Below, piece after piece: positions 6,618 to 11,534 of a stretch of 11,534 nucleotides of DNA. Source of the DNA: Campylobacteraceae bacterium (GTDB lineage Bacteria > Campylobacterota > Campylobacteria > Campylobacterales > Sulfurovaceae); contig JALSHP010000311.1 in assembly GCA_026982175.1 (NCBI GenBank), positions 1 to 11,534 of the forward strand, read 5' to 3'. Positions within the stretch are counted from its first letter, which is position 1. Each line of letters opens with the position of its first letter. The notes under the pieces were generated by a model. That model did no database searches. It saw only the letters and a program-made list of their open reading frames with translations, and was not told the origin of the DNA. The position numbers and the translations under genes were made by a program.

Positions 6618-6633
6618 GATGGCAATCGCCACC
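6618..6633 (-). repeat. Weak hairpin in the helicase-truB gap
   Basis: On the minus strand GGTGGC-GATT-GCCATC can fold into a 6-bp stem (one G-U pair) with a 4-base loop. It stands in the 54-base gap between the helicase stop and the truB start and has no following U-run, so it is not a clear terminator. It might affect mRNA processing or truB translation. Confidence 0.25.
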
Positions 6634-6649
6634 TACGGTTTTGTTATTG

Positions 6650-8704
6650 TTATACAGACTGAACAAAAGAGCTTAAAATCTCTCTTTTGCTACCACCAAA
6701 ATTAATCTTTAGTTTGTACTCTTTTCCTGATTTGTTGGCAGCTTGTACGCGACCTATGCCAAAGATTTTATGTTTGACTAAGTCGCCTACTTTGTAGCTT
6801 GGCACTTTGGAGAGTTTAAGTGCTTCACCTTGAATGAGTCCTGCTTCTCCTAAAAATCTGCTCTTATCCATCCGTTTTCTTTGACCTTTGTAAAAACGTG
6901 AGTCAACATAACAAAGTGTAAGGTCAGACTTAGCACGTGTAATGGCAACATAGCCCAAACGGCGTTCTTCTTCCATGTTACATCCATCACCTAAAAGTGG
7001 AAAGAACTCTTCTTCTAGTCCAATGACGTAAAGATGTTCAAATTCCAAACCTTTGGAGGCGTGAATACTCATGATGGTAATGGCATTGGGGTCAATGTTG
7101 TCTTGGTCACTTTGTAAAGAGATTTCATTTAAAAAGACATCGAGTGCAAGGTTTTCATTTTTACTTATGGCTTCTCTAAAGAAGCCAATAAATTCGTCAA
7201 TATTCTGCACTCTCTCTGTGCCATCGACCATGGCAGCATAATATTTTTTCATGCCAATGGTCTCTTCAAAGAGTTCAATGAAGTTGTAAAGTGAGTGAGT
7301 TATTTCATTTTGGAGTAGCTCTATTTGTGTGACAAATTCTTTGAGAGAATGGGCTGCTTTTTTAGAAACAACGCTATTTATATCATGCTCTTTGATGAGC
7401 TGAAAGATGGAACATTGCTTCTCAAAAGCTGCTTTTTTGAGTTTGTCAACGGTGACTTTACCAATGGCACGTTTTGGTTTGTTGATGATGCGTTCCAAAG
7501 AGAAGTCATCGTGAGGGTTAGAAAAAACCCTAAAATAGGAAATCATATCTTTTATTTCGGCACGGTCATAGAAACGCATACCCCCTAAGAGTTTAAAAGG
7601 TAGCCCCTCTTTGGTAAAACCCTCTTCAAGAGAACGTGACAGAGCATTAATTCGGTAGAGAACAGCTATCTCATCTGAAGATACGCCTTTGGCTAAGAGC
7701 GATTTTATCTCTTTGGCAATGCCTTTAGACTCCATGGACTCATCTAAGGCATGAAAAAGTTTGACCGATTCTCCTTCACCTTTAAATGAGCTAAGTTTTT
7801 TGCCAATACGTTGTGAGTTATGTTCTATGAGTTCATTGGCAGCTTCTAAAATGGGCGTGGTTGAGCGATAGTTTATTTCAAGTTTGACAGTTTTACACTT
7901 CTCAAAACGCTCTGAAAATTCTAAAATGTTTCTAATATTTGCCCCACGCCAACCGTAAATACTTTGGTCATCATCACCCACAACACAGAGGTTATTGTGT
8001 TCTGAGGCTAAGAGTTCAAGTAGTCTAAATTGTAATTCATTGGTATCTTGGTACTCATCGACCATGATGTATTGGTAACGCTGTGAGGTCTCTTTTCTAA
8101 GTGCTTCATCTTGTTCCAAAATTTGATAGGTGAGCATGAGTAGGTCATCGAAATCTACTAAGTTGTTTTCGATAATTTCGCTCTCATAATCTTTGTAGAT
8201 TTTGGCAATTTTACGATAATCTGGCAGTTCAGCCTTTTGTAGGATTTCATCAGCAGTTAATAGCGTATTTTTATATTTTGAAATTTCTGACCCAATAAAT
8301 GCAATGTTTAGGTCAATATTATGCTCTTTGGCAATACGTTTTAAAATCTTTTTTCTATCATCGGTATCAATAATGACAAAATTATTTGCCCGTCCAAGTT
8401 TTTCGATGTTAAATTTTAAAAAGAGCAGTCCAAATTTATGAAAAGTACATAGAAGTGGCATTGAGGAGTTAGGTGGAATAAGCTTTGAAGCACGTTCTCT
8501 CATCTCAGCTGCTGCTTTGTTGGTAAAGGTAAGGGTTAACGTATTTAAAGGGTCAATGCCCACTTCAGCAATAAGATAAGCCAATCGGGTGGTTAAGGTT
8601 TTGGTTTTTCCCGAACCAGCTCCTGCTAAGATAAGAAGTGGACCATCAATATGTCTAACAGCTTCTTGTTGTGCCACATTTAAGGCTTCTATTACTTCTT
8701 GCAT
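6650..8704 (-). CDS. uvrD: UvrD/PcrA-type superfamily 1 DNA helicase
   Basis: A 684-residue ATP-driven 3'-to-5' DNA helicase, the UvrD/PcrA/Rep class used in repair and replication restart. All core motifs are visible: Q-x-x-A motif near residues 11-15, Walker A GAGSGKT (28-34), motif II DEYQDT (216-221), motif III GDDDQSIYGWRGA (243-255), NYR (278-280), motif V near IMSIHASKGLEF (544-555) and motif VI YVAITRA (585-591). The C-terminal end (about 637-684) has the V-G-D-x-V-x-H-x-x-F-G-x-G motif of the UvrD/PcrA Tudor-like tail that contacts RNA polymerase in better-known members. Rep lacks such a tail, which favours UvrD/PcrA. The start has no good Shine-Dalgarno and only about a 12-base leader from the predicted promoter. 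It is probably the first gene of a seven-gene operon. Confidence 0.94.
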   Translation of the reverse strand: MQEVIEALNVAQQEAVRHIDGPLLILAGAGSGKTKTLTTRLAYLIAEVGIDPLNTLTLTFTNKAAAEMRERASKLIPPNSSMPLLCTFHKFGLLFLKFNIEKLGRANNFVIIDTDDRKKILKRIAKEHNIDLNIAFIGSEISKYKNTLLTADEILQKAELPDYRKIAKIYKDYESEIIENNLVDFDDLLMLTYQILEQDEALRKETSQRYQYIMVDEYQDTNELQFRLLELLASEHNNLCVVGDDDQSIYGWRGANIRNILEFSERFEKCKTVKLEINYRSTTPILEAANELIEHNSQRIGKKLSSFKGEGESVKLFHALDESMESKGIAKEIKSLLAKGVSSDEIAVLYRINALSRSLEEGFTKEGLPFKLLGGMRFYDRAEIKDMISYFRVFSNPHDDFSLERIINKPKRAIGKVTVDKLKKAAFEKQCSIFQLIKEHDINSVVSKKAAHSLKEFVTQIELLQNEITHSLYNFIELFEETIGMKKYYAAMVDGTERVQNIDEFIGFFREAISKNENLALDVFLNEISLQSDQDNIDPNAITIMSIHASKGLEFEHLYVIGLEEEFFPLLGDGCNMEEERRLGYVAITRAKSDLTLCYVDSRFYKGQRKRMDKSRFLGEAGLIQGEALKLSKVPSYKVGDLVKHKIFGIGRVQAANKSGKEYKLKINFGGSKREILSSFVQSV

Positions 8705-8722
8705 TTAATTACTTTTTAATTG

Positions 8723-8731
8723 ATTATAACA
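8723..8731 (-). promoter_or_regulatory. Extended -10 promoter of the helicase operon
   Basis: The minus strand reads TGTTATAAT, a perfect TGnTATAAT. Transcription would start near 8716, leaving a leader of only about 12 bases before the helicase ATG. No strong -35 lies 17 bases further up. It is the only strong promoter I see ahead of the seven minus-strand genes. Confidence 0.6.
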
Positions 8732-8758
8732 TTTTTATGGTTAAAAGAGTAGGGTATT

Positions 8759-8785
8759 TACTTATAAGGATTCACTATATAAGTA
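8759..8785. promoter_or_regulatory. Dyad 1 in the helicase/lysR intergenic region, candidate operator
   Basis: TACTTATA (8759-8766), 11 spacer bases, then the exact complement TATAAGTA (8778-8785). It is centred about 56 bases upstream of the predicted helicase start of transcription and about 100 upstream of that of the LysR gene. LysR-type regulators bind interrupted dyads and usually control a divergent gene, so this is a candidate site for the neighbouring regulator. Confidence 0.4.
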
Positions 8786-8830
8786 TAAAAATTATAAATA
8801 TTTTTTATATTTTTATTAAAATATTTGTCT

Positions 8831-8857
8831 AACTTATAGGTACTTTAAATATAATTT
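8831..8857. promoter_or_regulatory. Dyad 2, near-copy of dyad 1 at the lysR promoter
   Basis: AACTTATA (8831-8838), 11 spacer bases, then TATAATTT (8850-8857), which matches the complement of the left arm at 7 of 8 positions. It lies 72 bases from dyad 1 and covers the -35 area of the LysR gene up to the T that begins its extended -10. Binding here would be expected to repress that gene. The right arm is also TATAAT, so part of the match may reflect promoter composition. Confidence 0.35.
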
Positions 8858-8865
8858 GATATAAT
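8857..8865 (+). promoter_or_regulatory. Extended -10 promoter of the LysR-type regulator gene
   Basis: TGATATAAT is a perfect TGnTATAAT. Transcription would start near 8872, giving a leader of about 26 bases that includes the ribosome site GAGG (8887-8890). Two further TATAAT hexamers at 8850-8855 and 8869-8874 are spaced about one helical turn apart and could be alternative -10 elements. Confidence 0.55.
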
Positions 8866-8897
8866 AATTATAATTAAATTTATATCGAGGTAGCTCA

Positions 8898-9806
8898 ATG
8901 TTAAAAGATTTTGTAAAAATGGAGACTTTCTTAACGGTGGCAAGAGAACGTAGCTTCTCTAAAGCATCAGCAAAGTTAGGAATTTCTCAACCTGCGGTAA
9001 CTCAGCAGATAAAATATATTGAAAATTATTTAGAAGCAAAGATTATTGATAGAAAGAAAAATGGTATCAGATTAACTCCTGAGGGTGATGAACTTTATAA
9101 AGTTGTTGCTCAATTAGAAAAGTCAATTATGACACTTGAAAAAGATGTTTTAAAAATTATTAAAAAAGAGATGACTTTTAAGTTAGCAGCGTCGTATACC
9201 ATCGGTTCTTATATTATCCCTGGAGAGTGTTTAAACTCAATTGGTGAGAGCATTGGTAATGATGTCACACTTGGTATTGATATGAGTGACAAAATTGTTG
9301 AGGGTCTTAAGTCACGCAAGTTTGATGTGGGCTTAATTGAATCTCCTGTAATGGACTCAGATTTGATTTATAGAGAGTGGTTTGATGATGAATTGGTACT
9401 CTTTTCAAGTTCTCCACTTCCTAAAACAGTTAATACCGAAGAGTTATATGGTTTTAAATGGATTTGTCGTGAAGAGGGTTCATATACACGAAAACTTATC
9501 TCTGAAGTATTTGAAGAGTTAGGGGTTTCATGTAAAAGTTTTGATGTTCTCTCTGAAGTCTCTAACAGTACCGTAGCACTTCAAAGTGTTAAACGTGCAA
9601 AAGTAGACAGTGAGAAACCAACGGTTTCTATGATTTCAAAATATGCTATTGCAGATGAAGTGGCACGGGGTGATTTATATGAATCTCGTATTTATGGATA
9701 TACGATGAAACGAAAGTTTTACATTGTCTACACCAAAGAGAATAAAAATAATGTTTTTATTGACAATGTGGTTAACTATATTATTGCAGGAAAATGTGAT
9801 AGATAA
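8898..9806 (+). CDS. LysR-type transcriptional regulator
   Basis: A 302-residue DNA-binding regulator. The N-terminal winged helix-turn-helix is clear: F-L-T-V-A-R-E-R-S-F-S-K-A-S-A-K-L-G-I-S-Q-P-A-V-T-Q-Q-I positions 11-38, with the wing ending at R-L-T-P-E-G (58-63). A linker helix follows (about 65-90) and then a periplasmic-binding-protein-like effector domain (about 92-295) containing F-D-V-G-L-I-E-S-P. The effector cannot be read from sequence. Members act as tetramers and often repress themselves while controlling a divergent gene. Here the divergent neighbour is the helicase operon, and two matching dyads lie between them. The convergent cysK operon could suggest sulfur control, but that is only proximity. 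GAGG at 8887-8890 supports the start. Confidence 0.92.
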   Translation: MLKDFVKMETFLTVARERSFSKASAKLGISQPAVTQQIKYIENYLEAKIIDRKKNGIRLTPEGDELYKVVAQLEKSIMTLEKDVLKIIKKEMTFKLAASYTIGSYIIPGECLNSIGESIGNDVTLGIDMSDKIVEGLKSRKFDVGLIESPVMDSDLIYREWFDDELVLFSSSPLPKTVNTEELYGFKWICREEGSYTRKLISEVFEELGVSCKSFDVLSEVSNSTVALQSVKRAKVDSEKPTVSMISKYAIADEVARGDLYESRIYGYTMKRKFYIVYTKENKNNVFIDNVVNYIIAGKCDR

Positions 9807-9833
9807 AGAGAAGTTTTTACTTCTACTTTATCT
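9801..9833. terminator. Bidirectional terminator between lysR and the cysK operon
   Basis: A 14-bp stem with a single bulged A: AGATAAAGAGAAGT (9801-9814), loop TTTT, then ACTTCT (9819-9824), bulge at 9825, and CTTTATCT (9826-9833). A T-rich run (TATTTCTTCTTC) follows on the plus strand. The left arm includes the LysR stop codon (9804-9806), and the right arm ends on the first base of the opposing gene's stop codon (9833-9835). Confidence 0.82.
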
Positions 9834-10279
9834 TATTTCTTCTTCAAAAGCTTAGCATTCTCAGGATTGTTAAGCAGTGCAGCCATAGAATCAATAGCTT
9901 CTACTGGCTCCTCTTCTACAATAGTCATTGACGCACTGTTAATGAGTATTGGATACTCCTCCACAAAAATCTGTTTGACTGCTAGTAGTGGTATGTGTAC
10001 CAATGCCCCAAAGTTTTCACTCCCAAATCCAGCTTCAAATGAGATATATTCGGTATCTATGTTGGCTGTCTCAAAAGAGTAATTGGCTAACATAAAAAGT
10101 GTCACATCTGGTAGGGACTCTTTTAGCTCTTTAGGTAAATCAGGTTCAAAGTTTACGGTTGATGTGTCACAAGCTACTCCAAATTCTTGGTCATGGTTAA
10201 ACATATATTCAACCGTAGCATAGATATGCTCTTTCATAAGCTCTTGATAAGCTGAAGTCTTTAGTTTTTTCATGGACAT
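9833..10279 (-). CDS. Putative SspB-like protein (possible ClpXP adaptor)
   Basis: A 148-residue cytoplasmic protein with no signal or membrane segment. Its middle resembles the SspB fold: V-x-L-x-x-L-A (59-65), then I-S-F-E-A-x-F-G (79-86) and V-H-I-P-L-x-A-V-x-x-I-F-x-E (94-107). E. coli SspB has, as I recall it, V-R-F-N-A-R-F-G-G and V-S-V-P-L-A-A-V-L-A-I-Y-A-R-E at corresponding places. After this core come an acidic linker (about 120-130) and a short tail ending L-L-K-K-K, reminiscent of the linker plus C-terminal ClpX-binding peptide of SspB. SspB delivers ssrA-tagged and other substrates to ClpXP. The assignment is from remembered motifs and is tentative. AAGGG (minus strand of 10288-10292) supports the first ATG; an in-frame ATG two codons later is an alternative. 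It follows the aminotransferase gene by 11 bases. Confidence 0.5.
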   Translation of the reverse strand: MSMKKLKTSAYQELMKEHIYATVEYMFNHDQEFGVACDTSTVNFEPDLPKELKESLPDVTLFMLANYSFETANIDTEYISFEAGFGSENFGALVHIPLLAVKQIFVEEYPILINSASMTIVEEEPVEAIDSMAALLNNPENAKLLKKK

Positions 10280-10290
10280 GCAGTTTTCCC

Positions 10291-10866
10291 TTATATCTGT
10301 ATGTTGACAGATTTTTGTATCTGAAAGCCTATCATAGCATTCATTAAAGCAAAGTTTGAATAGTTTTTTAAGCTCTCTTTTCTAATATCTCTTTCATGAA
10401 GAAAACCCTCTTTTATCAATCTAGCTCTAGTCGTTCCTTTTAAAAGAGGTCTTTTAGGAGTAAACCACTTACCTCCCTCTAAAAATGCTATATTTGCAAT
10501 GGTGGTATCGGTTAAGAACCCATCTTTCTCAATGATAATCTCATTATAATCTTTTAAAAGTTCTTCAAACATTGAACGATTCGTATATTTATACTCATAA
10601 TCTAATTGACTCTGTATCACTTTTAAGGTTTTAATTTCTTTTGCTTCATAAGAAAAATAGTTAACAGAGAGAATCTCATTATGGGTATAAATAATCTTAC
10701 AACGATAGAGTCCTAGAGTAGGAGGTGAGATAAATTCACTTAACTCAAGGGTAGAAGTATTAGAAAAAAGCTCTTTTTGTGTTGTGTTAAAACGTCTATT
10801 GTGCCAATCAAGATTAAAAATTTTTCCATCTTTAATCTTAATGGTCTCAAAGAGTGTAGGCTGCAT
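10291..10866 (-). CDS. Compact class IV aminotransferase, aminodeoxychorismate lyase-like
   Basis: A 191-residue PLP enzyme of aminotransferase fold type IV. Visible family features are E-T-I-K-I-x-D-G-x-I-F-N-L-x-x-H-x-x-R (7-25), a probable PLP-binding Lys93 in EYKYTNR, T-D-T-T-I-A-N-I (119-126), and P-L-L-K-G-T-T-R (140-147), as in PabC and related enzymes. PabC releases p-aminobenzoate and pyruvate from aminodeoxychorismate for folate synthesis; the alternative is a branched-chain or D-amino-acid aminotransferase. It is clearly shorter than the usual 250-300 residues. No pabA or pabB gene is in view. The start lies 5 bases after the cysK stop with no Shine-Dalgarno, so it is probably translationally coupled. 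Confidence 0.75.
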   Translation of the reverse strand: MQPTLFETIKIKDGKIFNLDWHNRRFNTTQKELFSNTSTLELSEFISPPTLGLYRCKIIYTHNEILSVNYFSYEAKEIKTLKVIQSQLDYEYKYTNRSMFEELLKDYNEIIIEKDGFLTDTTIANIAFLEGGKWFTPKRPLLKGTTRARLIKEGFLHERDIRKESLKNYSNFALMNAMIGFQIQKSVNIQI

Positions 10867-10871
10867 AAATT

Positions 10872-11534
10872 TTAAAATAAATCAGTCGATAGGTAACGTT
10901 CTGCTGTGTCACACAGAATGGTAACAAACACTTTTCCTTTATTCTCTTCTCGTGAAGCGACTTTTACTGTTGCCGCAATATTGGCACCTGACGAAATTCC
11001 AACCAGTAATCCTTCTTGAAGGGCAACTGTTTGGGCAGACTTTATCGCTTCTTCATCTGATACCTCTACTACTTCATCATAGATATTAGTATTTAGAATA
11101 TTTGGCACAAAACCAGCTCCAATACCTTGAATTTTATGTGGACCAGAGCATCCTCCTGCTAAAACTGATGAGTTACTAGGCTCAACAGCAATGGCTTTAA
11201 GGGTAGGAATATGCTCTTTTAAAACTTCAGAAGTTCCTGTGAGTGTTCCTCCTGTTCCTACCGCTGCTACAAAATAGTCAACATTATTTTGGGTGTCATT
11301 TAAGATTTCCAATGCAGTGGTTTTTCTATGAATCTCTGGATTGTTAGGATTGTCAAATTGTTGAAGAACATAACCTTTTAGCTCTTTGGCTAAACTATTT
11401 GCTTTGGCAATTGCTCCACCCATCCCTTCTGCCGCAGGAGTAAGCACAATTTCTGCACCTAAGTGCGTAAGTAGTTTACGCCGTTCAATACTCATAGATT
11501 CTGGCATGGTGAGGACGAGCTTTAAAGATTTAGC
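10872..11534 (-). CDS. cysK: Cysteine synthase A, C-terminal part (cut by right edge)
   Basis: The reading frame is open to the window edge, and 220 codons are visible. The N-terminal roughly 80-90 residues, including the Lys that binds PLP, lie outside. The enzyme makes cysteine from O-acetylserine and sulfide in the cytoplasm. Numbering from the first visible codon, it shows L-V-L-T-M-P-E-S-M-S-I-E-R-R (6-19), the PLP phosphate loop GTGGT (93-97), G-I-G-A-G-F-V-P (137-144), GISSGAN (179-185) and the closing C-D-T-A-E-R-Y-L-S-T (208-217). M-P-E-x-M-S-x-E-R-R favours CysK over CysM. An ATG at 11507 lies inside the protein and is not the true start. It heads or belongs to an operon with the aminotransferase and SspB-like genes. 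Confidence 0.93.
   Translation of the reverse strand, partial: AKSLKLVLTMPESMSIERRKLLTHLGAEIVLTPAAEGMGGAIAKANSLAKELKGYVLQQFDNPNNPEIHRKTTALEILNDTQNNVDYFVAAVGTGGTLTGTSEVLKEHIPTLKAIAVEPSNSSVLAGGCSGPHKIQGIGAGFVPNILNTNIYDEVVEVSDEEAIKSAQTVALQEGLLVGISSGANIAATVKVASREENKGKVFVTILCDTAERYLSTDLF

Noticed and set aside
7325..7588. Plus-strand 87-codon open frame inside the helicase gene
   Set aside because: Fully antisense to a conserved helicase region and lacking any domain features; treated as a shadow frame.
8761..8768. CTTATAAG alone as an 8-base palindromic operator
   Set aside because: It is better explained as the edge of the longer TACTTATA-N11-TATAAGTA dyad that recurs near the regulator's promoter.
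11505..11507. ATG as the true start of the cysteine synthase
   Set aside because: The frame stays open to the edge, and the preceding codons read L-V-L-T before M-P-E-S-M, the normal interior sequence of CysK.

Overview
The window looks like ordinary chromosome from a Campylobacterota (Epsilonproteobacteria) species, probably a free-living Sulfurimonas/Sulfurovum/Arcobacter-like organism. The DNA is AT-rich. Ribosome binding sites are mostly AAGGA-type, and three promoters carry a perfect extended -10 (TGnTATAAT) without a clear -35. The helicase-truB-ispE gene order and the divergent Campylobacterota-type TruB also point there. The genus is inference. There is no tRNA, rRNA, IS element, CRISPR array or phage gene, and no gene-free stretch above 300 bases; the longest is 193 bases at 8705-8897.

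Left part (1-1942): the first codons of a gene run off the left edge on the minus strand. Diverging from it are a single-domain rhodanese and a membrane-anchored or secreted cytochrome c with eight CXXCH motifs. The cytochrome ends at a long hairpin that also closes the operon arriving from the right.

Centre (1935-8731, minus strand): seven closely spaced genes, uvrD/pcrA-type helicase - truB - DUF4395 membrane protein - ispE - serine-hydrolase lipoprotein - nfeD-like - qmcA-like. Transcription probably starts at an extended -10 just upstream of the helicase and ends in the shared hairpin. Functions are mixed: DNA repair, tRNA modification, isoprenoid precursor synthesis and membrane quality control. 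In Campylobacter and Helicobacter, as I recall, csrA and smpB flank ispE in this locus. Here those slots hold the DUF4395 gene and the hydrolase.

Right part (8705-11534): a LysR-type regulator diverges from the helicase across 193 bases that contain two matching dyads (8-base arms, 11-base spacer). It converges on a minus-strand operon, cysK (cut by the right edge) - class IV aminotransferase - a small protein that looks like a remote SspB-type ClpXP adaptor. A hairpin overlapping the last bases of both facing genes separates the two.

The points most worth a second look are the SspB-like protein, the paired dyads in front of the LysR gene, the replacement of csrA/smpB, the C-terminal extension of the DUF4395 protein, and the eight-haem cytochrome next to a rhodanese. 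I see no clearly new multi-gene system.
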